DNA of 64,000 nucleotides from Lentzea tibetensis. Its GTDB lineage: Bacteria; Actinomycetota; Actinomycetes; Mycobacteriales; Pseudonocardiaceae. Both the position numbers and the translations under genes were made by a program. Numbering within the stretch: position 1 is the first letter of the stretch; the number at the start of each line of letters is the position of its first letter. Where the stretch lies: NCBI RefSeq assembly GCF_007845675.1, contig NZ_VOBR01000001.1, forward strand, positions 248,001-312,000. Direction: 5' to 3'. This document shows positions 47,842 to 55,356 of this stretch, piece by piece. Below the pieces are notes generated by a model. That model was not told the DNA's origin and searched no databases. It worked only from the letters and a program-made list of their open reading frames with translations.

Positions 47842-48065
47842 TCCGCCGCCATGATGTTCAGCATCGCGCGTGCGTCCTCCGCTTCGGCAGGGGTCATGAG
47901 GGACAGCGCGAAACCCATGTGCACCAGCACCCAGTCACCGGACTCCGGCGGGAAGTCCAGCAGGCTCGTGTTGATCGCGCGGCGCACACCGGCGATGTCG
48001 GCCACCATCAGGTCGGGATGACCTTCGTGGGGGCCGATGATCTCGGCGGGCAGTCCGAGGCACAT
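47838..48065 (-). CDS. hypC: HypC/HybG/HupF hydrogenase formation chaperone
   Basis: Chaperone of 75 residues that carries the Fe(CN)2CO precursor with HypD and hands it to the large subunit. The essential Cys2 is in MCLGLPAEII, and DWVLVHMGFALSLMTPAEAE is the typical second half. It lies 3 bp downstream of the DUF6893 micro-protein. Its partner hypD, and hypE and hypF, are not in the window and must be elsewhere. Confidence 0.95.
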   Translation of the reverse strand: MCLGLPAEIIGPHEGHPDLMVADIAGVRRAINTSLLDFPPESGDWVLVHMGFALSLMTPAEAEDARAMLNIMAAE

Positions 48066-48068
48066 GCG

Positions 48069-48167
48069 TCACATCCTGCTGATCTGCCGGTACCGCCTGA
48101 AGTCCTTGGCCGACCGCACGAGGAACACGGTCAGCGCGGCGATGATCAGCAGCTTGAGCACCTTCAC
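48069..48167 (-). CDS. DUF6893-like micro-protein, single membrane helix
   Basis: Peptide of 32 residues: one hydrophobic helix (VKVLKLLIIAALTVFLVRSA) and a basic tail (KDFRRYRQISRM). The GTG overlaps the protease stop (GTGA), consistent with every other junction of the operon, and AAGGAGG lies 10 nt upstream. The sequence resembles DUF6893 peptides found at the same place in other actinobacterial hydrogenase operons. A likely role is anchoring or assembly at the membrane (inference). Confidence 0.78.
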   Translation of the reverse strand: MKVLKLLIIAALTVFLVRSAKDFRRYRQISRM

Positions 48168-48634
48168 GAACACAGCTCCTCCTTCGTGGCGACGAAGCGT
48201 TGCACCGCGCGCAACGCCGGTTCGACAGCGGCCTCCACGGCAGGGCTGAGACCGAGGTGGGGCGAGGTGTCGGCCGGTTCGCAGGCCACCAGCAGCACCC
48301 GGTGCACGCTGCCGCCCAACGCGCGCAACAACCCCAGCACCTTGTCCGGGTCCAGGTCGTGCGCGTCGAGCGGTGCGGCATCCACAGTGGACACATCGAC
48401 TTCGAGAACGGTGACGCTGCCCGGTTCCAGGCCGCGCGGGGAGGCGTCCACGAGCACCAGCACGTCCCAGCCGTCGAGCAGCTCGTACGCCAGGTGCACG
48501 CCGCGGATGCCGAAGTCCTTCACCCGCACGTCCTCCGGCACGTCGAGCGAGCACAGCCTGCGGGCCACCTCGCAGCCGAAACCGTCGTCCCCCAGCAGGA
48601 CGTTGCCGACCCCCGCGACGAGCATCCTGGTCAT
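48164..48634 (-). CDS. [NiFe] hydrogenase maturation protease
   Basis: Endopeptidase of 156 residues that trims the C-terminal tail of the large subunit after nickel insertion. GVGNVLLGDDGFGCEVARRL at the N-terminus is the HyaD/HupD signature with the metal-sensing acidic residues; LLDGWDVLVLVDAS and a later conserved His region follow. Both ends overlap neighbours by 4 bp. Its target is presumably the hydrogenase large subunit three kilobases upstream in the same operon. Confidence 0.93.
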   Translation of the reverse strand: MTRMLVAGVGNVLLGDDGFGCEVARRLCSLDVPEDVRVKDFGIRGVHLAYELLDGWDVLVLVDASPRGLEPGSVTVLEVDVSTVDAAPLDAHDLDPDKVLGLLRALGGSVHRVLLVACEPADTSPHLGLSPAVEAAVEPALRAVQRFVATKEELCS

Positions 48635-49728
48635 ACCGGCTCCACCTCGTCCGGCGCGAAGTACAGGAAACGGCCGTGCCAGCGCTGGATGTCCGAGTCC
48701 GGGTCCTCCGGGCACAGCGCCAGGTGCACGTTGCCGTCGACGTCGTGCAGGATCTCCTCGACGACGGCGAGGCGTCCGGCGAGGAACAGGTCCTGCGCGT
48801 CGGCGCGCCGCGTGCCGGGACGCATCCGCACCCGGCTGCCCTTCCGCACCGGCACCCCACCGACGACCAGCCGCGGCGAGACGGACCGGATCGCGCCGTG
48901 CAGGCGTTCCATGATCTCCGGCGACAATCCGTCCACCCGGTCGATCAACGCCGCCGCGCGCGGGTCGGTCGCGCGCGCCTCTGCCTTCTCCTCGTCGGTC
49001 AGCACGAGCGTCCGCAACGTCAGGATCTCGTCGATCTCGGTGCCGTCGAACAGCTCTCCCGGGCTCTCCGGTGCGATCTCGGGGTGGTCGGGCAGGATGA
49101 TCGGCGCGGCCAGCACCATCGACCGGCACTGCGGCGGGCCGGCGAGCACGGGCCACGAACCGACGTTCGAGCACGTCGAGACCTCGAAGGACGCCCACTC
49201 CGGCGGGTCGGCCATCGACACGAACGCACCGTCCGGTACGTCGATCAACAGGTGCTGCGCGACCATCGCGAACGGCAACGCGTCGTCCCGCGTGACCAGA
49301 ACCCCTTCAGCAGCAGCGACGTTCCGCACGCGCACGCGCAACTTGACCGCCTGATAGGGCCCGGCGACCCGCCACGCCCTGATCCCGACCTCGACGTCGC
49401 CGTCCACGGTGTGCACGACCTCGTCGGCCAGCGCGCCGACCACACCGGTGAACGCGTGCTCGTGCTCGACGCCGGAGTCCCAGCCGTCCGTGCGCTCCAG
49501 CCGCAGGTACCGCACGGTCACCGTCACCGACGCGGAGTCGGGCGCGTCGAGCAGGCACTCGGTGAGGCTCTCGGTGCGCTCGGACGGGTCGTCGTACGCG
49601 GGCGGCATCAGCACGCCCCACTGGAACCGCGTCCGGTTCTTCTGCGCGGACTTCCGGTACGGGTAGAGGACGTACCCCTCGTACAGGACGGCGTCCGCCA
49701 CGCGCCGGGCGTGTTCCAGGAAAGTCAC
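48631..49728 (-). CDS. conserved hydrogenase-operon protein, 365 residues, function unknown
   Basis: Starts VTFLEHARRVADAVLYEGYV then LYPYRKSAQKNRTRFQWGVL, followed by beta-rich sequence (VRYLRLERTDGWDSGVEHEH; VKLRVRVRNVA) and a C-terminal PILPDHPEIAPESPGELFD-type segment with TLTDEEKAEARATDP, ending in an SH3-like LHDVDGNVHLALCPEDPDSD. It has few cysteines and no membrane helix. Position between DUF6084 and the protease, with GTGA/ATGA overlaps on both sides, ties it to hydrogenase biogenesis. I do not know a function. Confidence 0.85.
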   Translation of the reverse strand: MTFLEHARRVADAVLYEGYVLYPYRKSAQKNRTRFQWGVLMPPAYDDPSERTESLTECLLDAPDSASVTVTVRYLRLERTDGWDSGVEHEHAFTGVVGALADEVVHTVDGDVEVGIRAWRVAGPYQAVKLRVRVRNVAAAEGVLVTRDDALPFAMVAQHLLIDVPDGAFVSMADPPEWASFEVSTCSNVGSWPVLAGPPQCRSMVLAAPIILPDHPEIAPESPGELFDGTEIDEILTLRTLVLTDEEKAEARATDPRAAALIDRVDGLSPEIMERLHGAIRSVSPRLVVGGVPVRKGSRVRMRPGTRRADAQDLFLAGRLAVVEEILHDVDGNVHLALCPEDPDSDIQRWHGRFLYFAPDEVEPV

Positions 49729-50360
49729 GGCATCCGCTCCTCCACCGAGTCGAGCAGCGCCAGCAGCGTGGCGTCCCACGTGGGCAGCGCGCGAGTGGAC
49801 TTGAACCGGCGCAGAGCGTCGATGGTCTCGCGGCCGCACCGGATCCAGCCGCTGTTGGGGAAGTGCGTGTCGACCATCTGCCGCCACGTGGCGACGGGCA
49901 GCCGGAAGGAGACCTCCTTGCTCCACGGCACCTGCGTCACCTGCATCCGCCCGTCGTCGACGGCGAACACCGAGCCGCTGAACAGCAGCAGCAACGGCAC
50001 CTCGCCCTCTTCGAGACCGGCGAAGTACGCGCCGGAGGCGACCTCCAGGTCGTAGCCGCACGGCACGTCCAGGTCGACGTCGCACAGGCTGCTGAACCCC
50101 GGCACCATGACCGAGACGTTCGCCAGCTGCAACGGTTTCAGCGTCTCGCCCCACCGCGACACGTCACCGAAGAGATCAGCGAGCCGCTCGGCCTCGGCGG
50201 GGGTGTACCGCCGGCGGTGCGGCTCGATCCGCAGCTGGCACCGCAGCGCGATGGCGTCGACGCGGGTGTCCGAGGTGATCCGCAGCGTCAGCACCAGGCC
50301 CGGCGCCGCGGCGTACGGGTCGACGCGCGCTCCAACGCAGTCGAAACCCAGCTCGGTCAT
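49725..50360 (-). CDS. DUF6084 family hydrogenase-operon protein
   Basis: Protein of 211 residues: MTELGFDCVGARVDPYAAAP, then LTLRITSDTRVDAIALRCQL, RRRYTPAEAERLADLFGDVSRWGETL and WSKEVSFRLPVATWRQMVDT-HFPNSGW. This matches DUF6084, another family tied to actinobacterial hydrogenase operons. Beta-strand-rich and without obvious metal ligands. The ATG overlaps the DUF5947 stop (ATGA). Function not established. Confidence 0.85.
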   Translation of the reverse strand: MTELGFDCVGARVDPYAAAPGLVLTLRITSDTRVDAIALRCQLRIEPHRRRYTPAEAERLADLFGDVSRWGETLKPLQLANVSVMVPGFSSLCDVDLDVPCGYDLEVASGAYFAGLEEGEVPLLLLFSGSVFAVDDGRMQVTQVPWSKEVSFRLPVATWRQMVDTHFPNSGWIRCGRETIDALRRFKSTRALPTWDATLLALLDSVEERMP

Positions 50361-50935
50361 GACGCACCCGCCCGAGCCTTGAGCCGGTCGAAGAAACCCG
50401 TGATCGCCGTGTGCGCCTCCGCACCGCCGTCGAATCCCTGCCACGTCGAGCGCACCAGCCCGACGAGCTCGTAGCAAGAGTCCACCGGCACCAGGAAGCA
50501 CTCCCGTTCGTCCCTGCGCAGCAGGATCGCCTCGACGTCCGGCTCGGCCTCGCCCAGCAGGGGGTGCCCGGCGACGACCCGTTCCCACGCGGCGAGGTCC
50601 AGCAGGCACTCGGTGGCACCGGCCGGGCTCGGGTAGAACGCCTGGCCGTTCAGGACGAACACCACGCCGACCGGGATCTGCAGCTCGTCCCACTCGAACT
50701 CGGCCAGCCCTTCGTCACGCACCACGCGCTCGGGGATCGCGCGATAGCGGCCGGCGCCGCGCGCGGTGAAGAGCAGGTAGCAGGGACGGCACGCGCACAT
50801 CAGCGCCCGGTGTTCCAGGTCGACGACGTGACCGTGTTCCACCGGGATGCCAGTTCCGCACATCTCGCAGCGCTCGGGTGGTGGTGGCCGGGGCGCGGGC
50901 ACCGCGCCGACGAACCGTCCGAGCCCGCGGTTCAC
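50357..50935 (-). CDS. DUF5947 family hydrogenase-operon protein, Cys-rich
   Basis: Protein of 192 residues. An N-terminal CEMCGTGIPVEHGHVVDL and a CACRPCYLLF motif give five cysteines and a histidine suited to a zinc or iron-sulfur site; then GAGRYRAIPERV, QIPVGVVFVLNG, FYPSPAGATEC and CFLVPVDSCYELVGLVR. These blocks define DUF5947. GTG start overlaps the NifU-like gene stop (GTGA). It may assist assembly or electron transfer; unproven. Confidence 0.87.
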   Translation of the reverse strand: MNRGLGRFVGAVPAPRPPPPERCEMCGTGIPVEHGHVVDLEHRALMCACRPCYLLFTARGAGRYRAIPERVVRDEGLAEFEWDELQIPVGVVFVLNGQAFYPSPAGATECLLDLAAWERVVAGHPLLGEAEPDVEAILLRRDERECFLVPVDSCYELVGLVRSTWQGFDGGAEAHTAITGFFDRLKARAGAS

Positions 50936-51708
50936 GACGCCACCGCCACCCGCAGCCCCTGCCCGTCGGACAACAGCGGCACCGGGTCGAGGTGCTGCTC
51001 CAGCCCGTCGAGCCCGGCGCCGTGCAACCGCACGTCGAACGCCGATCCGCAGCCGGGACAGGTCAGCCGCTCCCCCGCCAGCGTGCCGGTGCCGAGCGAG
51101 CCCGCGCACACCGGGCAGGTGTCGCGGTAGGCGTACAACGTGCCACGCACCGCACACGTCAGCACGGCGACGCCGTTGACCGACACGACCTCCGGCTTGC
51201 CGGTGGGCGGACCCGGTGCGGGCAGTGCGGTCCAGCCGGGCGGCGGTCCCATCCCGATCTGCAGCACGGTCTCGCGCACCACGCCCTCGACGTCGATGCC
51301 GGACAGCTCCGGTGCCGCGACCTCGATCGCGCCCTCGATCGCCATCCGCACGGTCTCCGTCGACGACGGGCAGCCGGAACAGCTGCCCTCCAGCCGCAGG
51401 TGCGCGACGCCGTCGTCGGTGACGCCGAGGTACTCGACGCCACCCGCGTGCGACCCGAGGTAGGGCCGCACCTTGTCCAGCGCGCGCTGGACGCGGGTGT
51501 CGACGTCGTCGGGGTGCAGGCCGTGCACCAGCAGCAGGCTCTCCACCAGCGGATCGGCCGTGAGCGTCCGGACGTCGACGACCTCGGCGATCCGTTCGAG
51601 GCAGTCGCCGTACAGCCCGACGAGCAGCCGGACCAGTTCCTCCGCGCGGGGCGGCAGCGAGGCGACCAGTTCCTCGATGCGCGCACCGACTTCGCGCGCG
51701 TCGGTCAT
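50932..51708 (-). CDS. NifU-like/iron-sulfur protein, HhyE-like putative electron carrier
   Basis: Protein of 258 residues with two parts. Residues about 60-150 form a NifU C-terminal (Nfu) domain with the cluster-binding GSCSGCPSSTETVRMAIEGA. Residues about 175-258 look like a Rieske/ferredoxin domain, but where Rieske proteins have Cys-X-His and Cys-X-X-His this one has DTCPVCAG and TCPGCGSAFDVR, giving four cysteines, so a rubredoxin-like iron or zinc site is more likely. In mycobacteria the equivalent gene next to the group 1h subunits (HhyE) is proposed to pass electrons to the respiratory chain. ATG overlaps the large-subunit stop. Confidence 0.82.
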   Translation of the reverse strand: MTDAREVGARIEELVASLPPRAEELVRLLVGLYGDCLERIAEVVDVRTLTADPLVESLLLVHGLHPDDVDTRVQRALDKVRPYLGSHAGGVEYLGVTDDGVAHLRLEGSCSGCPSSTETVRMAIEGAIEVAAPELSGIDVEGVVRETVLQIGMGPPPGWTALPAPGPPTGKPEVVSVNGVAVLTCAVRGTLYAYRDTCPVCAGSLGTGTLAGERLTCPGCGSAFDVRLHGAGLDGLEQHLDPVPLLSDGQGLRVAVAS

Positions 51709-53504
51709 GTCGCGAGCGTGACGAGACCAGCGGGCGAGTGGACCTGTTCGAGCACCTTTCCGTTGCCGAGGAACATGTGCACGCCGCACGGCAGACACGG
51801 GTCGAAGCTGCGCACCGCGCGCATGATGTCGATGCCCTTGAAGTTGTCCGGCGGGTTCTCCTCGAAGATCGGCGTGTTCTGCACCGCGTCCTCGTACGGG
51901 CCGGGCGTGCCGAACGAGTCGCGCACGCTGCCGTTCCACGGGGTCGGCGGGTACGGGTGGTAGTTCGCGATCTTGCCGTCGCGGATCACCATGTGGTGCG
52001 ACAGCACGCCGCGGACGGCCTCGGTGAAGCCGCAGCTGAACGCGTTCTCCGGGACCTTGAACGGGGTCCACGTCTTCGTGCGGCCCGCGCGGATCTCCGC
52101 GAGCGCCTGCTCGACGAAGTACAGCGCGACGGCGGCCGAGTAGGCCTGGAAGTACGTGCGGGCGCGGTTGCGCTCGAGCGCGTTGCTCCACCGCGGGATC
52201 TTCCACTCGAAGCTGACCTCGGGCTTCAACGCCGTGCGCGGCAGGTTGATCTGCACGCTGTGCCCGGTCGCCTTCACGTAGCCGCAGTCGACGAGCCCGG
52301 AGAGCGCGGTCGACCACAGCCTGGCGATCGGGCCGCCACCGGTGTCGAGCGCGAGGTGGTCCGCGCCGTCGAACCAGCGCGGCGACATGGTCCAGCTGTA
52401 CTTGTCGTCGAAGTCGCGCTTCTGCGGCCTGGGGATGGTGTGCTGGTTCCACGGGTGCCGCACGTCGATCGGGTTGCCCAGCTCGTCGTGCGTCACGAAC
52501 ACCTCGCGACCCTCCCAGTCCTCGTAGTACGAGGAGCCGAGCAGGATGCGGATGCCGAGGTTGATGTCGACGAGGCTGTTGGTGACGAGCTTCCCGTCGA
52601 CGACGACGCCGGGGGTGACGAACATCTTGCGGCCCCACGACGCCATGTTGCGGTAGGTGAAGTCGCAGTGCTCCGGGTCGTTCAGGCTGCCCCAGCAGCC
52701 GAGCAGCACGCGCCGCTGGCCGACCTTCTCGTAGCCGGGCAGTGCCTCGTAGAAGAAGTCGAACAGGTCGTCGTGCATCGGAACGACGCGCTTCATGAAC
52801 TCCACGTAGCGCATCAGCCGGGTCAGGTAGTCCGTGAACAGCTGCACGGTCGCGACCGTGCCGACCCCGCCGGGGTACAAAGTGGACGGATGGACGTGCC
52901 TGCCCTCCATGAGGCAGAACATCTCCCGCGTCCACCGCGACACCTGCAGCGCCTCGCGGTAGAACTCGCCCTCCAGCGGGTTGAGCGAGCGCATGATGTC
53001 ACCGATGGTCTTGTACCCGTGGTCGCCCGCGTGCGGCGACTCGGTGCGGTTGGCCAGCTCCAGCACGCCGGGGTTGGTCTCGCGGACCATCTTCTCGCAG
53101 TAGTCCACGCCGACCAGGTTCTCCTGGAAGATGTTGTGGTCGAACATGTACTCGGCGGCCTCACCGAGGTTGATGATCCACTCGCCGAGGTGCGGCGGCG
53201 CCACGCCGTAGGCCATGTTCTGGTTGTAGACCGAGCACGTCGCGTGGTTGTCACCGCAGATGCCGCAGATGCGGCTGGTGATGAAGTGCGCGTCGCGCGG
53301 GTCCTTGCCCTTCATGAAGATGCTGTAGCCGCGGAAGATCGACGAGGTGCTGTGGCACTCGACGACCTCCTTCTGCTTGAAGTCGATCCGGGTGTAGATG
53401 CCGAGGCTGCCGACGATCCTGGTGATCGGGTCCCACGCCATGTCGACGGTCTGGGACTCGGGCACCGCCGAGTCGTCGGTGCGCTGGCCCTTGGTCGCGG
53501 TCAT
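51705..53504 (-). CDS. hhyL: [NiFe] hydrogenase large subunit, group 1h (actinobacterial high-affinity type)
   Basis: Catalytic subunit of 599 residues that oxidises H2, probably at atmospheric levels. The nickel ligands are in the L1 motif TSRICGICGDNHATCS (Cys80, Cys83) and the L2 motif SFDPCLPCGVHM (Cys570, Cys573); both forms are diagnostic of group 1h/5 enzymes. A 23-residue tail after His576 should be removed by the operon-encoded protease. WDPITRIVGSLGIYTRIDFK opens the conserved fold. Four bases separate it from the small-subunit gene. Confidence 0.97.
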   Translation of the reverse strand: MTATKGQRTDDSAVPESQTVDMAWDPITRIVGSLGIYTRIDFKQKEVVECHSTSSIFRGYSIFMKGKDPRDAHFITSRICGICGDNHATCSVYNQNMAYGVAPPHLGEWIINLGEAAEYMFDHNIFQENLVGVDYCEKMVRETNPGVLELANRTESPHAGDHGYKTIGDIMRSLNPLEGEFYREALQVSRWTREMFCLMEGRHVHPSTLYPGGVGTVATVQLFTDYLTRLMRYVEFMKRVVPMHDDLFDFFYEALPGYEKVGQRRVLLGCWGSLNDPEHCDFTYRNMASWGRKMFVTPGVVVDGKLVTNSLVDINLGIRILLGSSYYEDWEGREVFVTHDELGNPIDVRHPWNQHTIPRPQKRDFDDKYSWTMSPRWFDGADHLALDTGGGPIARLWSTALSGLVDCGYVKATGHSVQINLPRTALKPEVSFEWKIPRWSNALERNRARTYFQAYSAAVALYFVEQALAEIRAGRTKTWTPFKVPENAFSCGFTEAVRGVLSHHMVIRDGKIANYHPYPPTPWNGSVRDSFGTPGPYEDAVQNTPIFEENPPDNFKGIDIMRAVRSFDPCLPCGVHMFLGNGKVLEQVHSPAGLVTLAT

Positions 53505-53508
53505 GTCG

Positions 53509-54549
53509 TCACCAGCTCTTCTGGTAGCCGGTTGTGAGCTCGGTGCCCTTGCGGCGCCACTTGGGTTCCTTGTCGACCTTGCGCATCGTGTAGTTGCGCA
53601 GCGCCCTGATCACGACGCCGTACGCGCCGCTCGCCGTCGACGAGACGCGTGAGCCGGGTGGCGGGTCCATGAACGGCATGAACTTGTCCGGGAAGCCGGG
53701 CATGGTGCAGGCGATGCAGATGCCGCCGACGTTCGGGCAGCCGCCGACGCCGTTGATCCAACCGCGCTTCGGCACGTTGCACTTCACGACGGGGCCCCAG
53801 CAGCCGAGCTTCACGAGGCACTTCGGCGAGCCGTACTCGTTCGCGAACTGGCCCTCCTCGTAGTACCCGCCGCGGTCGCAGCCCTCGTGCACGGTGTGCT
53901 CGAAGAGCCACCTCGGGCGCAGCGCCTCGTCCAGCGGGATCATCGGCGCCTGTCCGGCGACCTGGTACAGCAGGTAGAGGATCGTCTCGGACAGGTTGTC
54001 CGGGTGGATCGGGCAGCCGGGCACGCACACGATCGGCAGGCCCGCCTTGGACTTCCAGTCCCAGCCGAGGTAGTCGGGCACGCCCATCGCGCCGGTCGGG
54101 TTGCCCGCCATGGCGTGGATGCCGCCGTAGGTGGCGCAGGTGCCGACCGCGAGCACCGCGGTCGCCTTGGGTGTCAGCCGGTCGAGCCATTCGCTGGTCG
54201 TCATCGGCTGGCCCGTCGCCGGGTTGTTGCCGAAGCCGCACCAGTAGCCCTCGTCCTTGATGGCCTCGTTGGGGATCGAGCCCTCCACGACGAGGACGAA
54301 CGGGTCGAGCTCACCCCGGTCCGCCTTGTGCCACCACTCGATGAAGTTGTCGGCGCCGGTCTCCGGCCCGCACTCGAAGTCGATCAGCGGCCAGTGGACC
54401 GCGACCTTCGGCAGACCGGGCAGCGCGCCGAGGACGATCTCCTCGATGCTGGGCTGCGTCGCCGCGGTGAGCGCGACCGAGTCGCCGTCGCAGCTCAGCC
54501 CGCCGTTCATCCAGAGGATGTGCACCACCGGTTCGGTTTCCGCGGCCAT
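53509..54549 (-). CDS. hhyS: [NiFe] hydrogenase small subunit, group 1h
   Basis: Electron-transfer subunit of 346 residues. It has no Tat signal peptide, as in other group 1h enzymes. The proximal cluster loop GGLSCDGDSVAL contains an Asp where standard enzymes have Cys, matching the known 3Cys-1Asp ligation of this group. Other ligands are visible in VGTCATYGG, VPGCPIHPDN, HEGCDRGGYYEEGQF, CLVKLGCWGPVVKCN and GGCPNVGGICIACTMPGFPD. The ATG has GAGGAGG 8 nt upstream. First gene of the ten-gene operon. Confidence 0.97.
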   Translation of the reverse strand: MAAETEPVVHILWMNGGLSCDGDSVALTAATQPSIEEIVLGALPGLPKVAVHWPLIDFECGPETGADNFIEWWHKADRGELDPFVLVVEGSIPNEAIKDEGYWCGFGNNPATGQPMTTSEWLDRLTPKATAVLAVGTCATYGGIHAMAGNPTGAMGVPDYLGWDWKSKAGLPIVCVPGCPIHPDNLSETILYLLYQVAGQAPMIPLDEALRPRWLFEHTVHEGCDRGGYYEEGQFANEYGSPKCLVKLGCWGPVVKCNVPKRGWINGVGGCPNVGGICIACTMPGFPDKFMPFMDPPPGSRVSSTASGAYGVVIRALRNYTMRKVDKEPKWRRKGTELTTGYQKSW

Positions 54550-54689
54550 GAGTGGCCTCCTCGCGCCGCGAGAGTGGATGTCAAATTCGACGTTAGACCC
54601 GCGCTGTCTGCCCAGCAAGATGACAAAAGACCTGGTCAGAATGCATGCAGGTGCTATTTCCACTTCCGGCATTTCCGGATTTCGTGCGC

Positions 54690-54695
54690 TATCTT
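54690..54695 (+). promoter_or_regulatory. -10 element (TATCTT) for leaderless gene
   Basis: TATCTT is followed by six bases and the GTG of the small isomerase-like gene, without a ribosome site. The 150-bp gap to the hydrogenase operon must also hold the hydrogenase promoter, which I could not place. Confidence 0.5.
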
Positions 54696-54701
54696 GAACG
54701 G

Positions 54702-54986
54702 GTGAAGTTCCTCGTTCTGTGGCGCATGGAGCTGACGCTGTTGTCGCGCGGGATGGCGGCGGCGGTCGCCCGGATGCCCGAGTACGCGGAACCGCTGGAG
54801 CGCGACGGCCGAGTGGTGGCTCGCTACCACCTCGTGGGGCAGCACGGCGGCGCGTGGATCTACGACGTGTCGTCCAACGAGGAGCTCGACCGGCTGCTCG
54901 GGATGTCGCCGGTCTACAACCTGGCCCGCTACGAGGTCCACGCGCTCGCGGAGATGAACCCACCGGATCCCGGATTGACGGAGTAG
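54702..54986 (+). CDS. muconolactone isomerase-like small protein
   Basis: Protein of 94 residues: VKFLVLWRMELTLLSRGMAA, LERDGRVVARYHLVGQHGGA and WIYDVSSNEELDRLLGMSPV, the dimeric ferredoxin-like pattern of the muconolactone isomerase/YciI-like group. It diverges from the hydrogenase small-subunit gene and precedes a regulator and iron transporter on the same strand. Enzymatic role is doubtful; perhaps a ligand-binding or sensing protein tied to hydrogenase (inference). Confidence 0.75.
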   Translation: MKFLVLWRMELTLLSRGMAAAVARMPEYAEPLERDGRVVARYHLVGQHGGAWIYDVSSNEELDRLLGMSPVYNLARYEVHALAEMNPPDPGLTE

Positions 54987-55007
54987 CACGACCGGCGAAC
55001 ACTGGCT

Positions 55008-55334
55008 GTGATGGGCGCCACCGGACGGGAGTTGGCGCGCGAGCGCCACTGGATCTGCGCGCAGCGGCTGCGCGACCGCCGCCGCGCACTCGGCCTGACC
55101 CAGATGGACGTCGTGACCCGGCTCGGCGGGTGCACCACCAACCGCGTGCTCAGCGAGATGGAGAACGGCCGGGGCCTCGACCTCGGCTGGCTGCCAGAGC
55201 TCGCCACCGCACTCGACTGCACCGTCACGTACCTGGTCGGTCTCACCGCCGACCCGACGCGGTGGGAGCCGGACGACCACGGTCCCGCCGCCAGGTCCAG
55301 CAGCTGGATCCTCGGCCCGGACATCCCGGACTGA
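55008..55334 (+). CDS. XRE-family helix-turn-helix regulator
   Basis: DNA-binding protein of 108 residues. The Cro/CI-type HTH is RLRDRRRALGLTQMDVVTRL then TTNRVLSEMENGRGLDLGWL, followed by LATALDCTVTYLVGLTADPT and a short tail RSSSWILGPDIPD. It lies 22 bp upstream of the iron-type ABC importer and downstream of the isomerase-like gene, so it may control the importer/hypAB unit or the divergent hydrogenase operon. Start could be GTG 55008 or the next codon ATG. Confidence 0.85.
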   Translation: MMGATGRELARERHWICAQRLRDRRRALGLTQMDVVTRLGGCTTNRVLSEMENGRGLDLGWLPELATALDCTVTYLVGLTADPTRWEPDDHGPAARSSSWILGPDIPD

Positions 55335-55356
55335 ACCGCACTCCCCGGAGGCCCCG

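Noticed and set aside
53509-54549. Tat signal peptide on the hydrogenase small subunit
   Set aside because: The protein begins MAAETEPVVHILWMNGG with no twin-arginine or hydrophobic region; upstream in-frame arginines precede the ribosome site.
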